Shown: positions 44,409 to 53,051 of the stretch, piece after piece
Position numbering within the stretch: position 1 is the stretch's first letter
Layout of the letters: each line of letters opens with the position of its first letter
Source of the DNA: JAYPAN01 sp038123715
GTDB lineage: Bacteria; Pseudomonadota; Alphaproteobacteria; RS24
Assembly: GCA_038123715.1 (NCBI GenBank)
Contig: JAYPAN010000006.1
Location: 17,622 to 81,621, forward strand
Length of the DNA: 64,000 bases
Reading direction: 5' to 3'
Made by a program: the position numbers and the translations under genes
The notes under the pieces: generated by a model
Told to the model about the DNA's origin: nothing
Database searches by the model: none
Seen by the model: the letters and a program-made list of their open reading frames with translations, nothing else

Positions 44409-44681
44409 TTACTCAGCATCCTCTTGCGTCTGTATTGGCGTATCAATGTCAAAGACTTTCACAATGCCTTTATTTTGCGGGTTCAACTCCCGATAACGCT
44501 GTCTGAGGTCGAGAAGTCTTTGCCGGTCTTTTTGCCGCAAACCGGCAAAGCCAAATCCGTTTTTGGCATCGCCTTGGGCAATTGAGTCAAAGGGCATATT
44601 GGAAACAAGATTGCCGATAATTTGCGCTTTGGGCTGAACTGCCGAAAAAAGGAAGATAAGGGGAAATATGAAAAACCGCAT
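44409..44681 (-). CDS. Small exported protein, unknown function
   Basis: A 90-residue protein with a signal peptide (MRFFIFPLIFLFSAVQPKAQ) and a short polar mature part, with a helical DRQRLLDLRQRYREL stretch. It starts 7 bases after the aldo-keto reductase stop on the same strand. The longer frame to 44717 overlaps the reductase gene and is rejected. No family recognised. Confidence 0.6.
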   Translation of the reverse strand: MRFFIFPLIFLFSAVQPKAQIIGNLVSNMPFDSIAQGDAKNGFGFAGLRQKDRQRLLDLRQRYRELNPQNKGIVKVFDIDTPIQTQEDAE

Positions 44682-44688
44682 AGAGCTT

Positions 44689-45663
44689 TCACTGCCCAAG
44701 GCATGAGCTTTCAACATCGCGGATTTCGTCCGGTGTCAATTTCGGGTCAGCGGCCGCGGCCAGACATTCGGTTAATTCCTCGCGGTTTTTCACGCCCAGA
44801 ATAACCGAGCCGATATCATCAATTGACAGCGCATAGCGATGCGCCAGCCGTGCTGGTGTTTGCCCCCATTGGGCGGCAAGCGCGCGGAAACCGGCAGCGC
44901 GGTCAAAATCTTGCCGGTCGGCGTCATCTTCGGGCAAGTCCCTGTCCATGGCCGAGGTCAACGCCCCGGCCTGCACGGCGCGAATGGCCAATGCCGGCAC
45001 ATCATGTTTGCGGCAGGCATCCAAAACAGCCCGCGAATCCAGCGTGCCGGTTACATAGCCAATAGCGCCCGGCGAGTTTAACGGATTGACAACACATTGC
45101 ACGGCGCTGGGTGGTTTTTCATGCGCTATGGCTTTTTCCAGCGCCGATTGCTGGCCAAGACCAAATCCCCAGCCGCCGATTTTGCCCTCTTGCTGCAAGC
45201 GCTCAAAGGCGGGAATAACGGCATCGAAAAAATAGCTGATTGGCGTGGTCAGCCGGTCGCGTAAATCATTAAATTGAGGCAGCGTGTAACCATCTTCAAT
45301 CAATTGCGAATGCAGAAGAAACAAATCGGCGTGGTCAATCCCCATAGTCTGCAAAGAGCGTGTGAGCGAGGCGTTCAACTTGTCATAAACCGCTTCCGGC
45401 GGCACATGGCCGAGGCGGTGTTTGGTGGTAAAGCGCAGGCCGGTTTTATCCATGCCCTGAAACGCTTCGCCGATAACCATTTCCGACTCGCCCTTGCCAT
45501 ACATGGGCGCCAAATCGAAATGGGTAATCCCTTGCTCTACCGCCAACCGCACAGTAGCTACGGCCTCTTCGCGCGTGGTCGCGCCCCAAATCTGGCCGAG
45601 GCCGCCGCCGCCCAAAGTCAAGGCGCTGACCGTGCCATAAGGTCTGAATTTTCTGATTTCCAT
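44689..45663 (-). CDS. Aldo/keto reductase
   Basis: A 324-residue NAD(P)-dependent oxidoreductase. Catalytic residues: Asp and Tyr in FDLAPMYGKGESE, Lys in TTKHRLG and His in LLHSQ. The sequence resembles the D-threo-aldose 1-dehydrogenase/pyridoxal 4-dehydrogenase group of AKRs. Start at 45663 is set by a GGGAGG site; the longer frame to 45714 is weaker. It lies between the two small-barrel paralogs but on the opposite strand. Confidence 0.93.
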   Translation of the reverse strand: MEIRKFRPYGTVSALTLGGGGLGQIWGATTREEAVATVRLAVEQGITHFDLAPMYGKGESEMVIGEAFQGMDKTGLRFTTKHRLGHVPPEAVYDKLNASLTRSLQTMGIDHADLFLLHSQLIEDGYTLPQFNDLRDRLTTPISYFFDAVIPAFERLQQEGKIGGWGFGLGQQSALEKAIAHEKPPSAVQCVVNPLNSPGAIGYVTGTLDSRAVLDACRKHDVPALAIRAVQAGALTSAMDRDLPEDDADRQDFDRAAGFRALAAQWGQTPARLAHRYALSIDDIGSVILGVKNREELTECLAAAADPKLTPDEIRDVESSCLGQ

Positions 45664-45829
45664 CTGCGCCTCCCATTCGCCCTGTTTCATATTCTGGCGC
45701 AAGCCTAGCGGCATTGATATCGCCTGTCCAAAGCAATTTCATTGCATTGTTTTCCCGGAGGTAAACCTTGCTCAATCCTCAATGATGCTTTTATGGTGAG
45801 GATAGTTTCAACGTTGCGGAGGCGGAAAA

Positions 45830-46144
45830 ATGTCAGATCCGAAAATCATCAGTTTCAACACGATTGATTTTCCATCAGAAGCGCATTTGCAAGTGCATTT
45901 GAGTAATATTGAAAAAAGGTCAGAAGAATTATTCGGCAAGATGGAACAATATGGTCTTTTGCGCGCTACGGTAAGTCAGGTGTTCAACAAGGATGGCGTC
46001 AATCGGGTGACTTGGCATCTTGAATACAGGGATGAAGCGGCAATGGAAAAATGCCGCACGCTTCTCGACAGTAACGCCCAGGGCAAAGAACAAAAAGTAG
46101 TTGCCAATCGTGGCGTCGTCATTTTTGACTGGGCGGCCAAATGA
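45830..46144 (+). CDS. Small alpha/beta barrel-like protein D
   Basis: A 104-residue paralog of the protein at 44067, with shared DFPSEA, GLLRATVSQVFNKDG, EYRDEAAMEKCR and a VVIFDW end. Probably a dimeric ferredoxin-like fold; function unknown. Translationally coupled with the next hydrolase gene: its stop and the next ATG overlap as ATGA at 46141-46144. GGAGG ribosome site upstream. Confidence 0.72.
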   Translation: MSDPKIISFNTIDFPSEAHLQVHLSNIEKRSEELFGKMEQYGLLRATVSQVFNKDGVNRVTWHLEYRDEAAMEKCRTLLDSNAQGKEQKVVANRGVVIFDWAAK

Positions 46145-46929
46145 GGCCGATTGCCCGATATATGCCGGGCATTATTCTGTTTATTGCAACGGGGATTTTT
46201 CCCAACACAACGCTTGGCGCACCAGCCAGCTTTATTCTTGTTCACGGCGCGACGGGCGGCGGCTGGGACTGGAAAAAGGTTGCCGAAGAATTACAGGCAA
46301 ATGGCCATCAAGTGTTTCGGCCAACCCTGACAGGGCTGGGCGCGCGCATGCATCTGGCGAGGCCGGATGTCAATCTTACCACTCACATAAGCGATATTGA
46401 GAACCTCATCCGTTTCGAGGGCTTGCAGAATGTAGTGCTGGTTGGCCACAGCTATGGTGGCATGGTGATATCGGGCGTGCTTCATAAAATGCCGGAACGT
46501 CTGGCGGCGGTGGTTTATCTTGATGCCATGCTGCCGGCAGACGGCATGTCCGCTTTGGAGCTTACCGAGCTGGGGGAGGCGCAATTGCCGGTGAAAAATG
46601 GACTGATATATTTTCCCTGGCTTCAGGATACAAAAAGCTTTCCCCGCGATGTGCCGCATCCGCTTCGCAGCTATACTGAGCCAGTCAGCATGACCAATCC
46701 GGCAGCCGCCGAAATTCATGGTGTTTATATCGGCTTTCGTGACCCGGTGACGCAAAACTTGCTGCCCTTTGTGACCACTTCCAAACAACGCGCGCAAAAC
46801 AATAAATGGCTGATTTGCGAGCTGGCCAGTGACCATAACCCGCAACGCCACATGCCCGGCAGGTTGGCGCGACTGATTGAGCGGAGTGCTTTACGCGAAA
46901 CATGCCCACCCGATATGGCCGGTCGCTGA
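46141..46929 (+). CDS. Exported alpha/beta hydrolase (EstC/HNL-like)
   Basis: A 262-residue hydrolase with a signal-like N-terminus (MRPIARYMPGIILFIATGIF, cleavage about residue 26). The HGATGGGWDW oxyanion region, GHSYGG nucleophile motif and VVYLDAMLP segment resemble EstC and plant methylesterase/hydroxynitrile lyase relatives. The expected C-terminal base is His in SDHNPQRHMP. The start overlaps the small-barrel gene stop (ATGA), so their products probably act in one pathway. Substrate unknown. Confidence 0.85.
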   Translation: MRPIARYMPGIILFIATGIFPNTTLGAPASFILVHGATGGGWDWKKVAEELQANGHQVFRPTLTGLGARMHLARPDVNLTTHISDIENLIRFEGLQNVVLVGHSYGGMVISGVLHKMPERLAAVVYLDAMLPADGMSALELTELGEAQLPVKNGLIYFPWLQDTKSFPRDVPHPLRSYTEPVSMTNPAAAEIHGVYIGFRDPVTQNLLPFVTTSKQRAQNNKWLICELASDHNPQRHMPGRLARLIERSALRETCPPDMAGR

Positions 46930-47017
46930 ACATTGTGTTCCAGACACAGCAAATAATTTGGTTCGGCGCGTTCACAGGAATCGACTAGCATTTCTAGAGT
47001 GGTAACAGGAGGCAGTC

Positions 47018-47479
47018 ATGTTGGGTAAACTGAAACGCAGTATTTTTTTTGTCTTTGCATTTGGCTTTGCGCTGACGGCTTGCGAGAACAATTGGGATAG
47101 CGAACATCCGCTTATGGGCGCATGGGTTATTAACAAAAGCGTTTGGAATGGTCAGGAGGTGGAACTGCCTAAACCGCGCTCCATGAAAATCTATTCCAAG
47201 GAACATGTCATTTACACCTATTATGATTTCCAAGTTAACGGCGAACCAGTGTCGCCGGAAGAGGCGGCAAATATTGAACCCAAACTTGCGGTCGGGCTTG
47301 GCACTTATCAATTTGATGGAAGCAAGCTGACGGAGTTTATTATCAACCATTCCTATAAAAACCTTATTGGTCAGACATTCACCTTTGAACCGGAATTGCG
47401 AAGCGGCGGAAAACTGTTCTATCAAAAGGTCAAAATCGGCGATGATATTTTGGAGGAAACCTGGTATCGCGCCGACTAG
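47018..47479 (+). CDS. Small lipoprotein, lipocalin-like
   Basis: A 153-residue lipoprotein: signal peptide with lipobox LTAC (Cys22), then a region with alternating strands (MGAWVINKSVWNG, YTYYDFQVNGEP, GTYQFDGSKLTEF) that looks like a lipocalin-type or calycin barrel. No family assigned. AGGAGG-like ribosome site 7 bases before the ATG. It converges on the PLP-enzyme gene with a gap of 8 bases. Confidence 0.72.
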   Translation: MLGKLKRSIFFVFAFGFALTACENNWDSEHPLMGAWVINKSVWNGQEVELPKPRSMKIYSKEHVIYTYYDFQVNGEPVSPEEAANIEPKLAVGLGTYQFDGSKLTEFIINHSYKNLIGQTFTFEPELRSGGKLFYQKVKIGDDILEETWYRAD

Positions 47480-47487
47480 CCCGGCGG

Positions 47488-48726
47488 TCAGGCAGAGACG
47501 GGAAGCGGATGCCAGAGATCGCTGATGCGCTTGCCGTCGAAAATGGCGATTTTAGGAAATTGCAGAAACACGGTTTCGCTTTGTGTCGGCCGCAGAAAGA
47601 CGAAATCATCAATGGCGAGTTTCAGCGCGGCTGAGCCGGTGAGCATATCCTGATTGCTAGAGCGACCAAATAGCGGGCTATGCTCAAGCCCGCGTGGAAA
47701 GACCGGTTTCGCCATCCAATTGCCGCCATGAATGAACAAGGTTGTGCCGCGCCGTGGCGCACCCAACAAGCCACCGGAAAATTCAGCCGCCGGTGCCAGC
47801 ACGCCTTTCGACTGTTTCAATACCGGCGTCGCAATAAAACCGGCCGGTTCAAAATCTTTCAGCAAAGGCATGTCGAAATCGGAAGGTTTGACCAGCACCG
47901 AACCGGCGGCCAGCTCATTGGCGTGGTCTGTGTTACCATAAAGCGGAAAAGTCGGGCTACCGGCCATATTGCGTATCATATCTTTGACTGCCGCTTCGCC
48001 AAATTGCACCGCAATTTGCGCCATAGCATCGGCGAAAAGCGACAAAGCACCTTGCTGCGCGCGTTTGCGCCATGTGCCGATTTTCGGCAATTTGGTGAGA
48101 TGCGGCTCATAACCCATCAAACCCGACAGGGTGAGGCGCGGATGGGCAGCTATCGTCACCAGCGCATTATCCAATGCCGTGCCTGCCATCATGCCGCCCC
48201 GATGCAGGCCGACATCTATTTCAAGCGCAATCCGCAAATTCACTTGCAGGCGGTGAGCGAGCGCGCCCAATTCGCGCACCCGTTCGGGCGTGTCTGCCAG
48301 CCATTGTATTTGCTGCGCCGCGCGCTTTGCCGCCGCCGGTTTGAGGGTGTCAAAAAGACCAGCAATCGCCGCTGTCGGCACTGGCTTGCCCATAAGCTGG
48401 TCGGCCTGTGGCATGGCGGCGAGCAATTGCCCGGCCATGGTAACATTAAAGCTCATTAACCGGTCAGTCTTGGCGCGCTTCGCAATATGCTGTAATAGCG
48501 GCACGCAAGGTAAAGATTTGGCGACAATGCGATAGGCCATATCGCGCGGCAGGCGGTCGCGCAGCCGCGTGATATTGCGGTCGAGGCGTTGTTTGTCCAG
48601 CACCAGCACCGGTTCGGCCAGATGCTTTTTGGCCAGCGCGGATTGCAGACCGGCAAAATAGGCTGGCATCAATGCGGCTTTGCCAATGACCGGACGCCGC
48701 CCCTTTGATGCGGCCACCGGGGTCAT
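47488..48726 (-). CDS. PLP-dependent alanine racemase N-domain/D-threonine aldolase-like enzyme
   Basis: A 412-residue fold-type III PLP enzyme. Lys70 (YRIVAKSLPCVPL) is the probable Schiff-base lysine; EIDVGLHRGG follows in the barrel. The C-terminal domain (FIHGGNWMAKPVFP, SNQDMLT, FLRPTQSE) resembles D-threonine aldolase/D-serine dehydratase (DSD1) proteins, with a probable metal site. Its ATG overlaps the stop of the lactone-oxidase gene upstream (ATGA at 48723-48726). Joint role unknown; such deaminase/aldolase genes do occur beside ALO-type oxidases in other bacteria, as far as I recall. Confidence 0.87.
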   Translation of the reverse strand: MTPVAASKGRRPVIGKAALMPAYFAGLQSALAKKHLAEPVLVLDKQRLDRNITRLRDRLPRDMAYRIVAKSLPCVPLLQHIAKRAKTDRLMSFNVTMAGQLLAAMPQADQLMGKPVPTAAIAGLFDTLKPAAAKRAAQQIQWLADTPERVRELGALAHRLQVNLRIALEIDVGLHRGGMMAGTALDNALVTIAAHPRLTLSGLMGYEPHLTKLPKIGTWRKRAQQGALSLFADAMAQIAVQFGEAAVKDMIRNMAGSPTFPLYGNTDHANELAAGSVLVKPSDFDMPLLKDFEPAGFIATPVLKQSKGVLAPAAEFSGGLLGAPRRGTTLFIHGGNWMAKPVFPRGLEHSPLFGRSSNQDMLTGSAALKLAIDDFVFLRPTQSETVFLQFPKIAIFDGKRISDLWHPLPVSA

Positions 48727-50099
48727 TGTGTCACCCCGAACAAATTGGCCAGATAGGGGTTCAGCATCACCCCATTCGGGTCAAGGTGGTGGCGCAAATC
48801 GCGGAAGCGGTCAAAATCCGGATACAGGCTTTGCGCGGTGGCAAAATCCAGCCGGTTCAGCTTGCCCCAATGCGGTCGCCCGCCACGGCGCAGAAATATC
48901 GGCTCAATATCAGTGAATAAAAACTCAAAAGCGTCTTCGGCATAACAATGCACGGCCACAGAAATGCGTTCCTCGCCTTGAAAGGGCGACAGCCAAGCTG
49001 TGTCGCCGCTTGTGCGGCGCGCTTCAAACGGAAAGAATATGTCAGGCCGTTTTTTCTCGATAAAGCGGCGCACTTCTTCCAAAGCCTCCAGCCCCTCATT
49101 GACCGGCAGATGGTATTCCATTTCATTGAACAGCACATTGCGATCGGTGGACAGCAATTGCCAGCTTTCGCCAATGACATTTTCTTCACGCGCCCGCGAT
49201 AGTGCCCGTGCCAGCAAATGCTTGCGAAGCGCTGGGAACCAAGAAAAATAATCGCGCACGGATTTGAGCTGCATAACCGCCGAGCCGTCATCATCTTTTT
49301 TGCGTGGCGTATCGGCAGCGTCGGTTTCATTATGGGTGATGGCCATGCTTTGACCAGAAAAAGGCAAATAGAAAAATTCAAAATTGCGGTTTTCCTGCCA
49401 CAGGCTGTCGGCGCGACCAAGCAGACTTTCATGGCGTTCAAACCAGACGTGCCGGTGCAATTTGTAGCGCGGAACCAATTGCATCTGGATTTCGGTCAAT
49501 ACACCAAGGCTGCCCAGCGCGACCCGCGCACCTTCCAGCATATCGTCATTTTGCCCGTCGCTGATTTCCAGAAATTCGCCACTGCCCGTGACCATGCGCA
49601 AGCCAGTGATTTCCGCCGACAAGGCGGGCAAGGTGCGCCCAGTACCATGGGTGGCGGTGCTGACTGCTCCGGCCAGTGTTTGCACATCAATATCACCAAG
49701 ATTCCGAAAGGCCAACCCTTGTGCCGCCAGCAATGGTGACAATTCGCGCAGTCGCGTTCCTGCACCAAGCCAAGCGCGGTTTTTGTCTTGGTCAATCTCG
49801 CCAAGGCCGGTAAAGCTGTCGGCCCGAATAATGCTGGTGTCATTTGGTACCAAATCCGTCCAGCTATGACCGGCACCGACCGGACGCACCGGCCGGGCAG
49901 AAGTGTCTTGATTGGCTTGTCGCATGCGCGCCAGTAATGCGTCGATAGAAGCTGGTATTTCAATTTGCGCGGCACTCGGCGCGATTGATTGCGACCAGTT
50001 TTGCCATGCGCGCGTGGCGGGCATGGCCCGGCCTGTCGGTTGTTCGCTAGCCGGTTGGGCGGTCTGCTCTGTCGTCCGTTGCTCTTCATGCGTCAGCAT
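48723..50099 (-). CDS. D-arabinono-1,4-lactone oxidase family FAD protein
   Basis: A 458-residue oxidoreductase of the vanillyl-alcohol-oxidase superfamily. An N-terminal FAD-binding PCMH domain (about 50-220; VGAGHSWTDLVP, DVQTLAGAVSTATHGTG) and a C-terminal ALO domain ending HWGKLNR...YPDFDRF...LDPNGVMLNPYLANLFG. Enzymes of this family oxidise aldonolactones such as L-gulono- or D-arabinono-1,4-lactone, or alditols. No signal peptide. GGGGAG ribosome site. Coupled by ATGA overlap to the PLP enzyme downstream. Confidence 0.92.
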   Translation of the reverse strand: MLTHEEQRTTEQTAQPASEQPTGRAMPATRAWQNWSQSIAPSAAQIEIPASIDALLARMRQANQDTSARPVRPVGAGHSWTDLVPNDTSIIRADSFTGLGEIDQDKNRAWLGAGTRLRELSPLLAAQGLAFRNLGDIDVQTLAGAVSTATHGTGRTLPALSAEITGLRMVTGSGEFLEISDGQNDDMLEGARVALGSLGVLTEIQMQLVPRYKLHRHVWFERHESLLGRADSLWQENRNFEFFYLPFSGQSMAITHNETDAADTPRKKDDDGSAVMQLKSVRDYFSWFPALRKHLLARALSRAREENVIGESWQLLSTDRNVLFNEMEYHLPVNEGLEALEEVRRFIEKKRPDIFFPFEARRTSGDTAWLSPFQGEERISVAVHCYAEDAFEFLFTDIEPIFLRRGGRPHWGKLNRLDFATAQSLYPDFDRFRDLRHHLDPNGVMLNPYLANLFGVTQ

Positions 50100-50620
50100 G
50101 CGTATCTCCCCAACAGTGCGTTGTTGCTTTTTTGCTTTACCGAAAAACTAACTGGTAAATCATGCGCTGGCAAGCAATCGTCTCTTGAAGATTTGCCGCT
50201 CAGCGATTGGCTCAAATTAAGTGGCGAGGGCAATTAACGATAAATAAGTCCATTGCCCATCAATCTTTTGCAGCGTTTGAGTGGATGCAGGGTCATTGCG
50301 CCAACGAGGCTGTGTGCTATGGAAAAAATATCGATTTGAACCTGTCGGATACGGGTATGCGGCAATCCGCGCTTGGTGCGAGAATTGTCACGGACACCGC
50401 TTTTGGCCGCTATGCTGACAAGTGCAGTGGCGGGGTCGGTGCGGCACCCATTGGGCGGACTATTGTGAAGGCCCTGTGATGCCCTGGCACGTTTTAGTTT
50501 GCGCGCAATCGGTTTGGACGAAGGGCCCAATATGAACGTTTTGTGAAGCAAAATTTTTGGGGGTGATGAAGTTATATTTTCGTTCAAACTCCTAATGTTT
50601 TGAGAATGAGGGATTTTAAA
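50100..50620 (+). other. 521-base intergenic region without a clear gene
   Basis: Between divergent genes. A frame from a TTG at 50207 to 50479 is open for 90 codons but has no ribosome site or recognisable domain, and the minus strand has an equally open frame. I see no tRNA, hairpin terminator or repeats. The last 60 bases before the next gene contain an AT-rich stretch (TTATATTTT) that could hold its promoter. Confidence 0.4.
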
Positions 50621-51373
50621 ATGCATTTTTACAAAAACTTGAAAGCCGGAATTGTCTCGGCTGTATTCACTGCAATGATAGGCGTTAGTTCTGCATCTGC
50701 ACAGGCCGTTGTTGAAACCTATAATTTCAACTTTCCGCCCGGCGCGGCACCTGCAGTTGCTAAAGCCATGGCGACATTTTCCAACTCGAAGGCGTTTGGA
50801 AATTTGAAAGGTGCGGTTTATCTGAACCAGACCGATATTGGAGGCGGCGGCACGCATAGTTTCGCTGTTTTTCAGGAAAGCCCGTCCGCAGCAAATGCGA
50901 TGGATCAAGCCATGCAAAGCAGCAATGCGGCACGTGCTTTTGTTGGCACGATTTCCAAATTGGGTCAGCCAGCAGGGCCGAGCGCACGCTTCAATGTTGT
51001 TAAACTTTGGGGCAGCGGAAAAGCCACACCGCGCCAATATCAAACATTCGCTGTCGCTGCCACAAATCCGGCTGGCGTAGTGAAGGCGCTTGACCGTTTC
51101 CGTGCCAGCGAAACCGGTCAATCAAGCCCCGGTGATGTTATGTTGCTGGCGCTGCGGGCAGGTGGTGTTCCTGGCTTCACGCATAGCCTTGTTGTGCTTT
51201 ACGATGACCGCGGTGAATATGAGGAATGGGTTGCCCGCACCGGTCAGAATAAAGATTGGGCGCGTTTCCAGAAAGAAATGTCACGTCATGCAACCATTAT
51301 CGGCAGCATCATGGGCACCAGTGTCGCCGTTTTCGGTGATACGGATTTGGTCTCCAAGATGTTAACCCGCTAA
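50621..51373 (+). CDS. Secreted two-repeat protein B, unknown function
   Basis: A 250-residue exported protein with signal peptide (about 1-28, ending SSASAQA). It is a paralog of the protein at 40561-41286: shared THSFAV (78-83), NPAG (149-152) and GGVPGFTHSLVVLYDD (181-196). It too has two similar units, suggesting an internally duplicated alpha/beta barrel-type domain. The ATG at 50621 has a GAGGG site. No enzyme motif or family recognised. Confidence 0.75.
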   Translation: MHFYKNLKAGIVSAVFTAMIGVSSASAQAVVETYNFNFPPGAAPAVAKAMATFSNSKAFGNLKGAVYLNQTDIGGGGTHSFAVFQESPSAANAMDQAMQSSNAARAFVGTISKLGQPAGPSARFNVVKLWGSGKATPRQYQTFAVAATNPAGVVKALDRFRASETGQSSPGDVMLLALRAGGVPGFTHSLVVLYDDRGEYEEWVARTGQNKDWARFQKEMSRHATIIGSIMGTSVAVFGDTDLVSKMLTR

Positions 51374-51394
51374 ATCGGCGGAAATCCAATCGAA

Positions 51395-51428
51395 GAGCCT
51401 GTCGCCGCAGCGGCAGGCTCTTTTATTT
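51395..51428 (+). terminator. Rho-independent terminator
   Basis: GAGCCTGTCGC (51395-51405), loop CGCA, GCGGCAGGCTC (51410-51420) with one G-T pair, then TTTTATTTTA. It closes the secreted-protein gene ending at 51373. Confidence 0.9.
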
Positions 51429-52451
51429 TATTGCCGCGCCGGTAAAATGTTTTGTCAAACCGATGCGCAAGGTAAGGAAAACCTCATCATCTGTGGCGAT
51501 GGTGGGCAGAGTGGCGGTTTCCCTGATTGAAACATGCCAGCCCAGAATTTGGCGCGAGATGCCAATAGCGAAACGCGGACGCCATTTCCGATGTGTGGCA
51601 TCAACTGGGGACGCCGAGACGATCGCATCCTGGGTGACATAATCTATGCCGGTTTGCCAATGGAATTTCCAGTTGTCCTCTGTTTTCGCCGGTTGTGATG
51701 TCTTTTTTGAAACGAATGAGATGCCGATGGCCTGTCGCGCATCTCCCCATATTATTCGCCAGCTTAAATTTTGCGACAGCTGGTCTGGCAAAAAGCGCCA
51801 GCCGGGCGAGGTTTGGCGCAATGTCAGGCCAAGCCACTCAGCATTGGGCATGCGCGCCGCTTCAATATCTTCCTCATGTCCTGCATATCCGAGAAGCTGG
51901 TGAACCCGCTCTTGCCAATGGTTGAAGCCGAAGTTCCCGGCCGAGATATAGCTGACGCCGAGCATTGTGTTGCTTCCAAGTGACTTTTCCAACGCTAGGC
52001 TGATCAGTTCTCCATAAGCGCGATTGGCCGTCCAGCCTTGGCGATGTGATTTGCCGAGCTTGGGTGAAACAATTGCTGTATCTAGTTGTAGTCGCCAGAC
52101 TGGGTCATGCCATATTAAGCCAGCATTATGGGTCTCATAGCTGTCCGAGAATTTAAGGCCATTAATGCTGTCATTGGCGAAGTAAATAGACAGTGCGGAT
52201 GGCTTGTCGGATTTTGGCAAAGTCGCGGCGATGGCTTGTCCGGAACCAAGCCAAATAACCAAAACGGTAAGGAATGTTCTAACTGTTCGCTCGGTCAAAC
52301 TAATCGTAAAAATAGCGAATGTCGGATCCGGCAATTGTGTAAATTTGAACACGCACAAACCTAGGTCGTTTTCAGATATATATTGCCCATTAACCCACTG
52401 TACATTTGCATATAAAGGGAAGAAGGGAAAATAAAAGAAACATAACAGCAT
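51423..52451 (-). CDS. LpxR-like lipid A deacylase family protein (DUF2219)
   Basis: A frame of 342 residues. From about residue 80 it resembles LpxR, an outer-membrane 3'-O-deacylase of lipid A: ANDSINGLKFSDSYETHNAGL matches the N-terminal conserved Asn-Asp region, GVSYISAGNFGFNHWQERVHQLLGY the central one, and the C-terminus has barrel strands. The start is not settled. The frame opens at 52451 with a hydrophobic, AT-rich stretch, while a second hydrophobic segment (FLTVLVIWLGSGQAIAA, about 60-76) looks like the true signal peptide; a TTG at 52298 could be its start. No strong ribosome site at either. Confidence 0.72.
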   Translation of the reverse strand: MLLCFFYFPFFPLYANVQWVNGQYISENDLGLCVFKFTQLPDPTFAIFTISLTERTVRTFLTVLVIWLGSGQAIAATLPKSDKPSALSIYFANDSINGLKFSDSYETHNAGLIWHDPVWRLQLDTAIVSPKLGKSHRQGWTANRAYGELISLALEKSLGSNTMLGVSYISAGNFGFNHWQERVHQLLGYAGHEEDIEAARMPNAEWLGLTLRQTSPGWRFLPDQLSQNLSWRIIWGDARQAIGISFVSKKTSQPAKTEDNWKFHWQTGIDYVTQDAIVSASPVDATHRKWRPRFAIGISRQILGWHVSIRETATLPTIATDDEVFLTLRIGLTKHFTGAAIK

Positions 52452-52562
52452 AGCGGTATTTTGCAGGCTTTCTTTTTGGGCAAAAAAAATGCCTTAAATG
52501 GCTGTCAGACCTTGACGAAAAAGCGACCTGCCTGTTCACTGTAAGGCTCAAGAGGTTGGGTC

Positions 52563-53042
52563 ATGCGCGTTTTTGCAGTTTTAATATTATCGGGTGTTCT
52601 GGCCGGCTGTGGCGGTGGCGGCTATATGTCTTATTTGGGACTGGGCATTGAACTGGCACAGGAACCGAGCAAAGCTATCGCCAATTTTTATGAAAAACAA
52701 AAAGAAGAACGCGCACGGGCGCGCCGCGAACTGAATATCGCCAATTTGAAAGCGGAGCTGGATTTGCAGGAATGTGGCGCCGTGTTTTACTGGCTGTCCA
52801 GCTATTACGAACGCCATGACCGCACCAAGTCGCAGCGTGATGCAGCTTTTCGCCGTAAATATACAGTGACCGGCATTGACCGCTATTTCCTGCGCCGCGT
52901 GCTGCTCAACCGGCTGGGTGACGGCAAGGCAACACTTTCGGCAGGGCGCATGGAAGATGTGTTTTGGGTGGCCGAGCAGACAAATCTGTGTGACCAAGTC
53001 TATGAAGAACGGGTTGAGCAGAATCCGAGATTTTACCGTTAG
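52563..53042 (+). CDS. Small lipoprotein, unknown function
   Basis: A 159-residue lipoprotein with lipobox LAGC (Cys16) followed by a Gly-rich spacer. The mature part is helical and basic/acidic (EKQKEERARARRELNIANLKAEL), then two or three possible helices with cysteines at about 71 and 152. No family recognised. A small gene follows 9 bases later on the same strand, likely one transcript. Confidence 0.75.
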   Translation: MRVFAVLILSGVLAGCGGGGYMSYLGLGIELAQEPSKAIANFYEKQKEERARARRELNIANLKAELDLQECGAVFYWLSSYYERHDRTKSQRDAAFRRKYTVTGIDRYFLRRVLLNRLGDGKATLSAGRMEDVFWVAEQTNLCDQVYEERVEQNPRFYR

Positions 53043-53051
53043 AGGGTCAAT

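Noticed and set aside
50234..51121. Long minus-strand open frame of 295 codons opposite the secreted protein gene
   Set aside because: Composition is that of an antisense shadow, with no ribosome site and no domain. The plus-strand gene has signal peptide, ribosome site and paralog.
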